A DNA stretch of 64,000 bases from Lacinutrix sp. 5H-3-7-4 (GTDB lineage Bacteria > Bacteroidota > Bacteroidia > Flavobacteriales > Flavobacteriaceae), in assembly GCF_000211855.2 (NCBI RefSeq), contig NC_015638.1:248001-312000 (forward strand). Direction: 5' to 3'. Shown piece after piece: positions 51,866-61,110 of this stretch. Each line of letters begins with the position of its first letter. Position 1 is the first letter of the stretch. The position numbers and the translations under genes are program-made. The notes under the pieces were generated by a model. It did not search any database. It was not told the DNA's origin and was given only the letters and a program-made list of their open reading frames with translations.

Positions 51866-53799
51866 TTAGCTAAAATTGAAAATTCAATATTAGAAGCATT
51901 TAATACTGTATGCGTTTGGTTTTTAAAATCGCTTTCTTTGGCTTTATAAATATTTGGTACAAATGTTTGCGGATTTAAATCAATAAGTGGGAACCAAGTA
52001 CTTTGAACTTGTATTTGCAATTTATGTCCTGCTTTTATTGTATGAAAAACATCTTGTAATTTAATAGTTACATCTGTAGTTTTATTAGGCACAAAAGGTT
52101 CTGGTTTTTCAAAGCTATTTCTAAAACGACCACGCATAACTTCACTTCTAACCATCATATGGTAATTACTAAGTTTTAAGTGATCTTGCATACCTTCTTC
52201 TTGCTCTTCAATGTCTCCAGGATGTACATCTATAACTTTAACAATCCAATCTGCATCTGTTCCTGTTGTTGCTACTTTTAAATTTGCTAAAATATCTCCT
52301 GCTAAAGTTAAATCTTTCTCTAATGCTTCAGTTTCAAAAACTAATACATCTGGTCGTCTAGCAGCAAAACGTTGATCGTCTGTCATATACTTTCTTGGTG
52401 TAAACACCGTTTTTATATCTTCAGAATATGGTACAGGACGTTTTAAATCACTAATAAAAACCTCTTTAGTATTTCCCTTTTTTGTTGTTGCTAATTCCTG
52501 GTTAGCATTTAAATACATTTTCTGTTTAGTAACGTTTTCTGGTGGCCAAGCGTTAAAACTACTCCAATCTTTTTTTCCAGAATCAAAAACATAAGCTTCT
52601 GGTAACCCTGTATTTTTATCGCCACTTCCTTTTAAAAAGTGATTAAAAAACTTTGTTTCTACTTGTTTTTGGTAGTTTAGAGATATTGAATCGCCAAAGA
52701 AATAATTACCTACATAATTTTTTTCGGCACTACTTGCCCAACGTCCGTGGTCCCAAGGTCCAAACACAATAGTATTGTAAGCTTCAGGATTATTTTTTTC
52801 AATAGCTTTATAGGTTTCTAATGGTCCATACAAATCTTCTGCATCAAAAAAACCACCAACTATCATAGTCGCTACAGTAGGTTTAGAATGTTTTAAATTT
52901 TGAATAAGTCCTTTTGGTTTCCAAATACTATCGTAATTTGGATGCTCTATAATTTCTTTCCAAAACACATCATCAATTCTATCTGTTTTAGAAACAGATT
53001 TATCATCGGGAGTTTCATATTGAAAATAGCTATTTAAATTGCTAAGTGGTCCAGCATCTAAGAAAAACTGATACTGATCTTGTGTTGGTAAATTTGGTAA
53101 TTTATACCATGCAGAATCTGTAGGTTTATTTTTTGTAGTTCCGAAGAGAGAAACGGCTCTAAAATAGCTTAATAAAAATGCACCATTATGATGAAAATCG
53201 TCGAAAAAGAAATCACCAATACACGCTTGTGGCGATGCTGCTTTCAATGCTGGATGCGCATCTATAGTTGAATATGTTGCATAAAAACCTGGATAGCTAA
53301 TTCCCCAAGTTCCAACGCGGCCATTATTATTTTCTACATTGTTTACAAGCCAATCTATAGTATCGTAAGTATCAGATGATTCGTCAATATCGTTATTATC
53401 TTTTTTATTAGGAATGTAAGCTCGCATATTATCGTAAACACCTTCACTCATCCAACGGCCACGAACATCTTGATATACAATAATATTACCTTCTTTCATT
53501 AAATGGACATTAGGACCTATTTTTTTCTTAAAATTATTCTCTCCATAAGGTTGACTACTATATGGCGTACGCATCATTATTATAGGGTATTCCTTACTTG
53601 TGTCTTTTGGAGAATAAATGGTTGTGTGCAACTTTATACCATCTCGCATGGCGATATCCACTTCTTTTTTGGTATAATTATCTTGTACATACGTATCTGT
53701 TTCTTGAGTAACAGTTGTTGTTGTTGTTGTTTTTAAATCTTTTTTACAGGACGTAAAAAGAATTAAAAGCGCAAAAGTGATTTTAAAAATGTGTTTCAT
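51862..53799 (-). CDS. CocE/NonD family hydrolase (X-Pro dipeptidyl-peptidase / amino-acid ester hydrolase type)
   Basis: About 645 residues from ATG 53799, which opens a lipoprotein signal (LILFTSC). The frame extends upstream to 53928 but that part lacks signal-like features. The alpha/beta-hydrolase core has MRDGIKLHTTIYSP, the nucleophile elbow GTWGISYPGFYA, and a later GPWDHGRW carrying the catalytic His. A C-terminal jelly-roll domain (GDILANLKVATTGTDADWIVKVIDVHP) is typical of PepX/CocE. It probably hydrolyses peptides or beta-lactam-like amides in the periplasm or at the surface. Confidence 0.9.
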   Translation of the reverse strand: MKHIFKITFALLILFTSCKKDLKTTTTTTVTQETDTYVQDNYTKKEVDIAMRDGIKLHTTIYSPKDTSKEYPIIMMRTPYSSQPYGENNFKKKIGPNVHLMKEGNIIVYQDVRGRWMSEGVYDNMRAYIPNKKDNNDIDESSDTYDTIDWLVNNVENNNGRVGTWGISYPGFYATYSTIDAHPALKAASPQACIGDFFFDDFHHNGAFLLSYFRAVSLFGTTKNKPTDSAWYKLPNLPTQDQYQFFLDAGPLSNLNSYFQYETPDDKSVSKTDRIDDVFWKEIIEHPNYDSIWKPKGLIQNLKHSKPTVATMIVGGFFDAEDLYGPLETYKAIEKNNPEAYNTIVFGPWDHGRWASSAEKNYVGNYFFGDSISLNYQKQVETKFFNHFLKGSGDKNTGLPEAYVFDSGKKDWSSFNAWPPENVTKQKMYLNANQELATTKKGNTKEVFISDLKRPVPYSEDIKTVFTPRKYMTDDQRFAARRPDVLVFETEALEKDLTLAGDILANLKVATTGTDADWIVKVIDVHPGDIEEQEEGMQDHLKLSNYHMMVRSEVMRGRFRNSFEKPEPFVPNKTTDVTIKLQDVFHTIKAGHKLQIQVQSTWFPLIDLNPQTFVPNIYKAKESDFKNQTHTVLNASNIEFSILAN

Positions 53800-53851
53800 T
53801 AAAGTAATTGATTGTTTAGATTGACTAAATTTACAAAAACAATTTCTCTCT

Positions 53852-54625
53852 ATGATTAATATAAAAAATATAGGCTTCCTTTTTTTAATTTTAACACTAT
53901 TTGGATGTAATTCTAATAAGAAAAACACTGTCTCACCTCCTAATATTACCAGTGAAAAACAAATTGAAGAAAAACAATTCCCTAAATTAGAGCCTAACCG
54001 TTATAATGTTGCGTTTTTAATAATGGATGGTACTTTTAATACAGAACTAACTGCGCCTTTCGATATTTTTCAACATACCATATTTAGAGAAAATATTAAG
54101 GCTATGAATGTTTTTACTGTTGCAAATACAGATAAACCTATTACTACATTTGAAGGCATGCGTATTACTCCAGATTATAACTATGTAAAAAATAAACTAC
54201 CTAAAATAGATATTTTAGTAGTACCAAGTGCAGAACATCATTTAGATACAGACCTAGAAGATAAAGTAATGATTGATTTTGTTAAAAAAATTGATAAAGA
54301 AGCTACTTTTATAACATCGCATTGTGATGGAGCTTTTGTATTGGCAAAAGCGGGACTATTAAATAATGTTACTTCAACAACTTTCCCTAGTGATATTGAT
54401 AAAATGCGAGAAATGTTTCCTAAACTAGATATTAAAAAAGAGGTGTTATTTGTTCATGATGGTAAATACATTACCTCTGCTGGTGGTGCAAAAAGTTTTG
54501 AAGCTGCACTATATTTATGCGAATATCTTTACGGAAAAGAAATTGCACAATCCCTCGCTGGTGGTTTAGTAATAGACTGGAATCTTAATAATGTACCACA
54601 TTTAATTATTGAAAAGAATCTTTAA
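53852..54625 (+). CDS. DJ-1/PfpI family lipoprotein
   Basis: A 257-residue protein with a lipoprotein signal (lipobox ending LFGC), then a DJ-1/PfpI domain: YNVAFLIMDGTFNTELTAPFDIFQHT, MRITPDYN, ILVVPSAEHH and the nucleophile-elbow Cys in ITSHCDGAFVLAKAGLLNN. The form is the ThiJ/AraC-effector type rather than a bona fide protease. Enzyme activity is unknown and the envelope location is unusual for the family. Its TAA stop overlaps the RES toxin stop on the other strand. Confidence 0.87.
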   Translation: MINIKNIGFLFLILTLFGCNSNKKNTVSPPNITSEKQIEEKQFPKLEPNRYNVAFLIMDGTFNTELTAPFDIFQHTIFRENIKAMNVFTVANTDKPITTFEGMRITPDYNYVKNKLPKIDILVVPSAEHHLDTDLEDKVMIDFVKKIDKEATFITSHCDGAFVLAKAGLLNNVTSTTFPSDIDKMREMFPKLDIKKEVLFVHDGKYITSAGGAKSFEAALYLCEYLYGKEIAQSLAGGLVIDWNLNNVPHLIIEKNL

Positions 54626-55092
54626 AGTTTTGTAGAATCCAACAAACGACTATCGATATCTAAATCTGAAATTTTAATAATCTTTAATTTACCTATGTCT
54701 TTATGCTTTGGGTTTACTAAAATATTATTTGCTATTGGCAGTATAGCACAAGGTACTTTTAATGCTAATTTTTTATTTTCTTTTAAAAAGTTATTTCCAA
54801 GATTTATAGTACTGCTTTTTGGTGGGTTATCTCTCCAATCGCTATTTAAATCTTTTATTTTTAGACTTTTATTAACCAAGGTATCTGGAATTTCCACTTC
54901 CATATAACCAAAATCGTTAGATAAATATTTAAAATCAAGGTGCACTAAAACCTCTAAAAGACTTGTAGATAAACTGTCTGAGAAATATAACATAGCCATA
55001 CCTTTTTTATTCCAACGGCCACCATATAACCTAGAACCTTCACCAGATAAATCTTCTAAATATTGCTTTTTAGCTATTCTAAAACCTCGCAT
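54622..55092 (-). CDS. RES-domain toxin (NAD+ phosphorylase type)
   Basis: A 156-residue RES domain: FRIAKKQYLEDLSGEGSRLYGGRWNKKGMAMLYFSD, the helix STSLLEVLVHLD and NNILVNPKH. Family members such as MbcT and ParT degrade or modify NAD+ or ADP-ribosylate, using conserved Arg, Glu and Ser. I see R5 in FRI and E47 in LLEV, but the usual Ser in the V-P-S segment reads Cys here (C115 in KVPCAILP, codon TGT). The gene begins 2 nt after its antitoxin gene, the normal order. Confidence 0.9.
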   Translation of the reverse strand: MRGFRIAKKQYLEDLSGEGSRLYGGRWNKKGMAMLYFSDSLSTSLLEVLVHLDFKYLSNDFGYMEVEIPDTLVNKSLKIKDLNSDWRDNPPKSSTINLGNNFLKENKKLALKVPCAILPIANNILVNPKHKDIGKLKIIKISDLDIDSRLLDSTKL

Positions 55093-55094
55093 AA

Positions 55095-55598
55095 TTAAGA
55101 GTAAACACCAAATTCTATACGGCCTAAAACATCTAAAATTAATGCAGTACCAAAACTGGTATCTAGCAAACTAATAGGTTTATTATAGTTTAAAACACGA
55201 ATATCACTGTGCAACCAAGATGTGAAGTTATCTAGTGTTCCTAAAACTTCTATACCGCGTGAAACAACTTGAGCAATTTCTAGTATTTGCTCTGTACTGT
55301 AAACATTTAATAAATCACTATCACTTTTACGTTGAATTGTACGGTGCGAAACATGTATTAAATCACTCATGTGCTCCATAGAAATACCTAATAATTTACT
55401 AAGCGTTAAAACCGCAGATTTTGGCAATCCTTTTCTAGTAATTTGAATAAGATCAAAATCGCTGTTTATATCTTGAGAGATATTTGCACTACCTCCCAAA
55501 ACACTTATAATTCTATCGTATTTGTTATCTAAGCCATAAAAAGTTTCTGGCTCATTTGCTAAGTTTTGAATACTAGATTCTTGTTTGTAAGGTTTCAT
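55095..55598 (-). CDS. Xre/MbcA/ParS-type antitoxin
   Basis: About 167 residues from ATG 55598; a GTG at 55616 in frame is upstream of the expected transcription start and is not preferred. The N-terminal helix-turn-helix part contains ITRKGLPKSAVLTLSKLLGISMEHMSDLIHVSHRTIQRKS. The C-terminal DUF2384/ParS domain has WLHSDIRVLNYNKPISLLDTSFGTALILDVLGRIEFGVYS, which blocks the RES toxin. It binds the promoter in related systems. It forms a toxin-antitoxin operon with the RES gene. Confidence 0.9.
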   Translation of the reverse strand: MKPYKQESSIQNLANEPETFYGLDNKYDRIISVLGGSANISQDINSDFDLIQITRKGLPKSAVLTLSKLLGISMEHMSDLIHVSHRTIQRKSDSDLLNVYSTEQILEIAQVVSRGIEVLGTLDNFTSWLHSDIRVLNYNKPISLLDTSFGTALILDVLGRIEFGVYS

Positions 55599-55602
55599 GA
55601 TT

Positions 55603-55637
55603 ACGACATTTGACACAAATATAATTAATTTTGTCGT
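55603..55637 (-). promoter_or_regulatory. Promoter and inverted-repeat operator candidate of the RES/Xre operon
   Basis: Exact -7 box TATATTTG at 55623-55616 is flanked by an inverted repeat ACGACA (55603-55608) / TGTCGT (55632-55637), centre-to-centre 29 bp, nearly three helix turns. This geometry suits an autoregulating HTH dimer pair. Confidence 0.45.
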
Positions 55638-55663
55638 GATTTTAAAGTTTTAAACTAAGTTTT

Positions 55664-56209
55664 TTAATTACAAATTTTACAATCTTCTTTTTCTTGTATT
55701 TCTCCAACCAATACACCATTATCATTCTCAACAAAACCACAACAATCCATAAAACCTTGTGCAACCATTTTTCGGGCGCGTTGTATTTGAGATTTTACGG
55801 TTGGCAGAGTAAGTTGTAATTGTTTCGCAATATCTGCTTGCTTTAATCCTTTAATATCTGAAAGAAACAATGGTTCTCTATACTTTTTAGGTAAGCTTTT
55901 TAAAATGCCATGTAAGCATTCTTTTTCTGTGTGAGTAGATTGTTTTATTTGCGTTTGAGTTTCAAAATTTGCAATCTCAAACGTTTTATTATTTGTTTTA
56001 AAATAATCTAGTACTGAATATCTTGCAATAGAAAATAACCAAGATTTTAGTTTAGAAACGTCTTGCAGAGTATTTAACTTAGTATGAATTTTTACAAACA
56101 CATCCTGCAATATATCATCTGCTACCGCATCATTTTTTACTTTACTAAAAATAAAACGTTTTAAATCATCAGAATATGTTTTCCAAATTTGTTTTGTTGT
56201 CATAATCAT
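55664..56209 (-). CDS. sigZ: ECF-type sigma factor SigZ
   Basis: A 181-residue sigma-70-family factor. Region 2 (about residues 8-75) has DDILQDVFVKIHTKLNTL and LKSWLFSIARYSVLDYF; region 4 (about 100-150) has LPKKYREPLFLSDIKGLKQADIAKQLQLTLPTVKSQIQRARKM. The tail after residue 150 has C156-C157 and C177-x-x-C180, so it might bind metal or sense redox state. I recognise the SigZ-like group. A 33-residue metallothionein-like gene lies 50 nt upstream on the same strand. No anti-sigma gene is adjacent. Confidence 0.88.
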   Translation of the reverse strand: MIMTTKQIWKTYSDDLKRFIFSKVKNDAVADDILQDVFVKIHTKLNTLQDVSKLKSWLFSIARYSVLDYFKTNNKTFEIANFETQTQIKQSTHTEKECLHGILKSLPKKYREPLFLSDIKGLKQADIAKQLQLTLPTVKSQIQRARKMVAQGFMDCCGFVENDNGVLVGEIQEKEDCKICN

Positions 56210-56259
56210 AATATTAAGTCGGTTTTACATAGAGTAAATTACATAAAACCAACTTTTAA

Positions 56260-56361
56260 TTAACAATTACAATTTGTACAAGTACAACTCTCGCATGTAC
56301 AAGATTTACAATTGCCTTTTTTACAACCTTCACAGTTACAGTTACATTCTATATTTTTCAT
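56260..56361 (-). CDS. Metallothionein-like 33-residue peptide
   Basis: A short ORF (ATG 56361 to TAA 56260) encodes 33 residues, 11 of them Cys, with no Cys-free gap longer than four residues after C6. The spacing is mostly C-x-C and C-x-x-C (CNCNCEGC, CKSCTCESC, CTCTNCNC), which is the metallothionein arrangement. It has no signal peptide, so it is cytosolic. It is on the same strand as sigZ, 50 nt upstream of it, with no terminator between, so probably cotranscribed. Binding of zinc, copper or cadmium is inferred from composition. No family was recognised. Confidence 0.7.
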   Translation of the reverse strand: MKNIECNCNCEGCKKGNCKSCTCESCTCTNCNC

Positions 56362-56437
56362 GATTATTATTATTTAGTGTTTATATAATAGACTAAAAAT
56401 TATGTAAAAAGATGCAAAAAAACTTTACAAATTTTAG

Positions 56438-56878
56438 TTAAACTCTTTTAACAGGATTATTTTTTACTACATGAGATAAAACAATTTGAGTTTTAACCTC
56501 TCCATAAACAATTAATTGATCTATAAATGATTCTAAATGTTTTTGATGTTTTAATACAACTTCCATTACAATATTTTCGTTACCAGTAATTCTATAACAA
56601 TTTGTAACCTCATCATAAGTTTTTACTTTTTCTAAAAAGGGCTTTAACATGCCCATAAATGCTCTTAAGTTAATAATAGCTTTAAATTGATAACCAACAG
56701 CTATAGAAGAAACCATTGTATTATAGCTTTGTATAACTCCGGCATCTTCCATTTTTTTTATACGCTCTGAAACTGCTGGAGAGGATATGCCTACTTGTCT
56801 ACCAATTTCGGCATTAGATTGTCTCGCTTGCTTTTGCAAACAATTTAAAATTTTCCAATTTAAATTATCAATAGTCAT
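56438..56878 (-). CDS. Lrp/AsnC family transcriptional regulator
   Basis: A 146-residue regulator: the HTH NWKILNCLQKQARQSNAEIGRQVGISSPAVSERIKKMEDAGVIQSY (about 5-50) and the effector-binding RAM/ACT-like domain (YQFKAIINLRAFMG, CYRITGNENIVMEVVLKHQKHLESFIDQLIVYGEVKTQIVLSHVV). It binds DNA as octamer-like assemblies responding to amino acids in relatives. The regulon cannot be read here. The promoter TATATTTG (56902-56895, minus) is divergent from the next gene. Confidence 0.93.
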   Translation of the reverse strand: MTIDNLNWKILNCLQKQARQSNAEIGRQVGISSPAVSERIKKMEDAGVIQSYNTMVSSIAVGYQFKAIINLRAFMGMLKPFLEKVKTYDEVTNCYRITGNENIVMEVVLKHQKHLESFIDQLIVYGEVKTQIVLSHVVKNNPVKRV

Positions 56879-56894
56879 GTTTAAACTTTTTAAG

Positions 56895-56976
56895 CAAATA
56901 TATTTAAAAATTAAAGCAAATAGTTGTTTTTACATTAATATCTAAATCCAACTTTTTAAACTTGTTATTAAATTTG
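56895..56976. promoter_or_regulatory. Divergent -7 boxes of the Lrp gene and the 131-residue gene
   Basis: Minus-strand TATATTTG (56902-56895) and plus-strand TAAATTTG (56969-56976). The 67-nt gap might also hold Lrp operator sites. Confidence 0.5.
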
Positions 56977-56996
56977 ATAAAAATTGAAAAAGAAAA

Positions 56997-57392
56997 ATGT
57001 ATTACAATCTTCCACCACATGTACCTAAATCGCCTATATATCAAAAGGCTCTGGATATATTTGCCTTATCGCAAAATATTTCTATTTATTTAAGAGACGA
57101 TTTATCTTACTTAAAAAATAATGGAGAAGAAGACGAAAACATTTATGTTTCTGGTGACATTGTACAGCAATCTGTTTCTTTAGGTTCTGAAATTATAAAA
57201 GTGGAGTTAGAACATTGTAAAGAAAAAAAACACAAACAACTTTATAGTTTAAGAAGATTAACAAACAGGTTGTACCGAAATTGTATTAAACTAGAAAAAT
57301 GCAATAGTAACGGAAAAGACTATCTTCCCATATTAAGAAAAGAATTAAAAATTTTTAAAAAGCTTCAAAACCATTGGGCTTTAACATTGTAA
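56997..57392 (+). CDS. Hypothetical helical protein (four-helix-bundle-like)
   Basis: A 131-residue protein predicted almost all alpha: KALDIFALSQNISIYLRDDLSYLKNNG, SGDIVQQSVSLGSEIIKVELEHCKEKKHKQLYSLRRLTNRLYRNCIKLEKC and a final basic helix. The spacing of hydrophobic residues resembles 23S-rRNA-intervening-sequence/Avd-like four-helix proteins, but key motifs were not convincing. No function assigned. Its promoter faces the Lrp gene, so Lrp control is possible. Confidence 0.6.
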   Translation: MYYNLPPHVPKSPIYQKALDIFALSQNISIYLRDDLSYLKNNGEEDENIYVSGDIVQQSVSLGSEIIKVELEHCKEKKHKQLYSLRRLTNRLYRNCIKLEKCNSNGKDYLPILRKELKIFKKLQNHWALTL

Positions 57393-57415
57393 CTATTTAA
57401 CCAACCACCATTATT

Positions 57416-57455
57416 AAAAAAGCACTTAATTTAAATAAATTAAGTGCTTTTTATT
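57416..57455. terminator. Terminator between the 131-residue gene and icmF
   Basis: Long stem AAAAGCACTTAATTTA / TAAATTAAGTGCTTTT with A and T runs on both sides; ends the plus-strand gene and possibly icmF from the other side. Confidence 0.85.
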
Positions 57456-57549
57456 TTTATAATAACTAATCGTTTTCTAAAGTCCCAAATAAATATAGTA
57501 TAAGCAATTCATGTACTTTTTTGGAAAAAGCAAAAAAGTGTTTCTCTAC

Positions 57550-60500
57550 TTACATATTTCGGCGATACTGACCACCAACTTCAAATAACGCTGAAGTTAT
57601 TTCACCTAAACTACATACTTTACAAACATCCATTAAGGCTTCAAAAATATTTTCGTTATTAATGGCTTTGTGCTGTAAGTCTTTAAGCATCGCTTTAGTA
57701 TCATTTGCTTTATGTAAATTCTCTAAAGTTTTTATCTGGAATTGCTTCTCTTCTTCTGTTGCTCTAATGACTTCCGCAGGAATTACCGTTGGCGAACCTT
57801 TAGAACTTAAAAATGTATTTACACCTACAATTGGGAACTTTCCGTTGTGTTTTAATGTTTCGTAGTATAAACTCTCTTCTTGTATTTTACTGCGTTGGTA
57901 CATGGTTTCCATTGCACCTAAAACGCCACCACGTTCTGTAATTCTATCAAATTCTTGTAAAACTGCTTCTTCAACTAAATCGGTTAATTCTTCAATAATA
58001 AAAGAGCCTTGTATTGGATTTTCATTTTTATTTAATCCTAACTCTTTATTTATAATTAGCTGAATAGCCATTGCACGTCTAACCGATTCTTCAGTTGGTG
58101 TGGTAATGGCTTCGTCATACGCGTTAGTGTGTAATGAGTTACAATTATCGTAAATAGCATATAAGGCTTGAAGCGTTGTACGAATGTCGTTAAAATCTAT
58201 TTCTTGAGCATGTAAGCTTCGTCCAGACGTTTGAATATGGTATTTAAGCATTTGTGCTCTTGCATTAGCTCCATATTTATGTTTCATGGCTTTTGCCCAA
58301 ATTTTTCTGGCAACACGACCAATTACTGCGTATTCTGGATCAATTCCGTTAGAGAAAAAGAACGATAAGTTTGGTCCAAATTTATTAATGTCCATACCAC
58401 GACTTAAATAATATTCCACATATGTGAAACCGTTAGATAAGGTCAATGCTAATTGTGTAATTGGGTTGGCTCCAGCTTCTGCAATATGATATCCAGAAAT
58501 AGAAACCGAATAGAAATTACGCACATTATTCTCTATAAAATACTCTTGTACATCTCCCATTAATCGCAATGCGAATTCGGTAGAAAAAATACAAGTGTTT
58601 TGAGCTTGATCTTCTTTTAAAATATCTGCCTGAACTGTTCCTCTTACTTGTGCAATGGTATTCTTTTTAATTTCTGCATACACATCTGCTGGCAAGACTT
58701 GGTCTCCAGTAACACCTAAAAGCATTAATCCTAAACCGTTATTTCCTTCTGGTAAATCGCCGTTATAAGTAGGACGCTCTTTGCCTTTATAAAGTTTTGC
58801 GATTTTTGCTTCAACTTCTTTTTCTAGACCATTTTCTTTAATGTAAATCTCACATTGTTGGTCTATGGCAGCATTCATAAAGAAACCTAATAGCATAGGC
58901 GCAGGACCATTAATAGTCATACTTACCGATGTCATGACGTTTGCTAAATCGAAACCAGAATATAATTTTTTAGCATCGTCTAAACAGCAAATAGAAACAC
59001 CAGCATTACCAATTTTACCGTAAATATCTGGACGTAAATCTGGGTCGTTACCATAAAGTGTCACACTATCAAAAGCGGTAGATAAACGTTTTGCTGGTAA
59101 ACCTGCACTTACGTAATGAAAACGTCTGTTTGTACGCTCTGGTCCACCTTCACCAGCAAACATACGTGCTGGATCTTCACCTGTACGTTTAAACGGATAT
59201 AATCCCGAAGTATATGGAAATTCTCCTGGCACATTTTCTTGTAAGGTCCAACGTAATAAATCTCCCCAAGCTTGGTACTTTGGTAAAGCTACACGAGGAA
59301 TTTGTAAGTGAGATAATGACTCAGAGTGTGTTTCAATTTTAATCTCTTTATCTCTTACTTTAAAGCTATATATTGGATTTTTATATTTATTTACCTTTTC
59401 ATCCCAACCAGTAATGACTTCCCAATTGTATGGGTCTAAGTTTAATTTAACACGATCGAATTCGGCAATAAGCAATTTTACAAAATCTTTATTGTCTTCT
59501 TTTATTTCAAAAGAATTTGAAGCAATTCCAGCTTTATCTAATTCTGGAGTTACTTCTAATACAGATTCTATAGTTTTATAAATTCCGTATAATTTTTGAG
59601 CAACTTCAACTTGAGTGTTTGTTGTTTTATCGTAAGCACGATTATTTTCAGCTATTTCAGATAAATAACGTGTTCTACTTGGCGGAATTACAAAAATCTT
59701 CTCACTCATTTCATCAGAAATATGGAACGTAGATTTTAAGTCTGAATCTGCCTTTTCAACCAACTTATCCATAATCGCTTTGTACAGCGTATTCATTCCT
59801 GGATCGTTAAATTGCGAAGCTATTGTACCATAAACAGGTAATTCTTCTTGTGGTGTATCCCAAAGGTTATTGTTACGCATGTATTGTTTTTTTACATCAC
59901 GTAAAGCATCTAAAGATCCACGTTTATCAAATTTATTAATGGCTACTAGATCTGCAAAATCTAGCATGTCAATTTTTTCTAATTGTGTTGCTGCACCAAA
60001 TTCTGGCGTCATTACATAAAGAGAAACATCAGAATGTTCTATAATTTCAGTATCCGATTGTCCGATTCCAGACGTTTCTAAAATAATTAAATCATATTCG
60101 GCAGCTTTTAAAACCTCAACCGCTTCATTAACATATTTAGATAATGCTAAGTTAGATTGACGCGTTGCCAAACTACGCATATATACTCTTGGAGAATTGA
60201 TAGCATTCATACGAATACGATCTCCTAAAAGTGCGCCACCTGTTTTACGTTTAGAAGGATCTACAGATACTAAACCAATTGTTTTTTCTGGAAAATCTAT
60301 TAAAAAACGACGAACCAACTCGTCAACCAAACTAGATTTACCAGCACCACCAGTTCCTGTAATTCCTAAAACTGGTGTTCTAGAATTTTTATTTTTAATA
60401 TGAATTTTATCTAAAGTGTCTTTTGCAACTTCTGGAAAGTTCTCGGCAGAAGAAATCACTCTAGCAATGGCTTTTGGATTTTTAGTTGCAAGTACATCAA

Positions 60501-60963
60501 CTTCACCATTTAAGGTATCACCAATGGCAAAATCTGATTGTTCAACCAAATCGTTAATCATACCTTGTAATCCCATGGCGCGACCATCATCTGGAGAATA
60601 AATTCGTGCAATACCATAATCCATTAACTCCTCAATTTCTGAAGGCAAAATTACGCCGCCGCCGCCGCCAAATATTTTAATATGTTCTGCTCCTCTTTCT
60701 TTTAAAAGGTCGTACATATATTTAAAATACTCATTATGCCCACCTTGATAAGAGGTTAAGCAAATTGCATTAGCATCTTCTTGAATAGCTGTATTTACAA
60801 CCTCGTCCACGCTTCTATCATGGCCTAAATGTATAACTTCTACACCTGTAGATTGGATAATACGACGCATTATATTTATTGATGCATCATGGCCATCAAA
60901 TAATGCTGCAGCTGTTACTATTCTAACTTTATATTTTGGATTGTAAGGTGCTTTTTGTTCCAT
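57550..60963 (-). CDS. icmF: Fused isobutyryl-CoA mutase / G-protein chaperone (IcmF)
   Basis: A 1137-residue fusion. The N-terminal B12-binding domain has [27 protein letters not shown] (axial His H25) and [14 protein letters not shown] MeaB-like GTPase follows with [17 protein letters not shown] (P-loop about 203-210), [21 protein letters not shown] and NKFDKRG. The C-terminal half is the TIM-barrel mutase ([58 protein letters not shown]). It rearranges isobutyryl-CoA and butyryl-CoA (and isovaleryl- and pivalyl-CoA in known cases) using adenosylcobalamin, with a built-in chaperone. The Bacteroidota form is often annotated as methylmalonyl-CoA mutase. Confidence 0.93.
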   Translation of the reverse strand: MEQKAPYNPKYKVRIVTAAALFDGHDASINIMRRIIQSTGVEVIHLGHDRSVDEVVNTAIQEDANAICLTSYQGGHNEYFKYMYDLLKERGAEHIKIFGGGGGVILPSEIEELMDYGIARIYSPDDGRAMGLQGMINDLVEQSDFAIGDTLNGEVDVLATKNPKAIARVISSAENFPEVAKDTLDKIHIKNKNSRTPVLGITGTGGAGKSSLVDELVRRFLIDFPEKTIGLVSVDPSKRKTGGALLGDRIRMNAINSPRVYMRSLATRQSNLALSKYVNEAVEVLKAAEYDLIILETSGIGQSDTEIIEHSDVSLYVMTPEFGAATQLEKIDMLDFADLVAINKFDKRGSLDALRDVKKQYMRNNNLWDTPQEELPVYGTIASQFNDPGMNTLYKAIMDKLVEKADSDLKSTFHISDEMSEKIFVIPPSRTRYLSEIAENNRAYDKTTNTQVEVAQKLYGIYKTIESVLEVTPELDKAGIASNSFEIKEDNKDFVKLLIAEFDRVKLNLDPYNWEVITGWDEKVNKYKNPIYSFKVRDKEIKIETHSESLSHLQIPRVALPKYQAWGDLLRWTLQENVPGEFPYTSGLYPFKRTGEDPARMFAGEGGPERTNRRFHYVSAGLPAKRLSTAFDSVTLYGNDPDLRPDIYGKIGNAGVSICCLDDAKKLYSGFDLANVMTSVSMTINGPAPMLLGFFMNAAIDQQCEIYIKENGLEKEVEAKIAKLYKGKERPTYNGDLPEGNNGLGLMLLGVTGDQVLPADVYAEIKKNTIAQVRGTVQADILKEDQAQNTCIFSTEFALRLMGDVQEYFIENNVRNFYSVSISGYHIAEAGANPITQLALTLSNGFTYVEYYLSRGMDINKFGPNLSFFFSNGIDPEYAVIGRVARKIWAKAMKHKYGANARAQMLKYHIQTSGRSLHAQEIDFNDIRTTLQALYAIYDNCNSLHTNAYDEAITTPTEESVRRAMAIQLIINKELGLNKNENPIQGSFIIEELTDLVEEAVLQEFDRITERGGVLGAMETMYQRSKIQEESLYYETLKHNGKFPIVGVNTFLSSKGSPTVIPAEVIRATEEEKQFQIKTLENLHKANDTKAMLKDLQHKAINNENIFEALMDVCKVCSLGEITSALFEVGGQYRRNM

Positions 60964-61061
60964 TACTAATTTTAAGTGTGATTAAGGCTTGCAATTTACG
61001 GAATATTCAAAAAAATAGTTGCTAAAATCATAATTATCTAATACTACTATGCTATATAATA

Positions 61062-61075
61062 TTTTTTTTTTTTTT
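61062..61075. repeat. T14 homopolymer upstream of purU
   Basis: Fourteen T in a row end in TTTG at 61073-61076, exactly where a -7 box would be expected for a start at 61111. Such tracts can slip in replication. Confidence 0.8.
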
Positions 61076-61110
61076 GCACTACCTTAGTTACACTATTAAT
61101 AATCAACACA

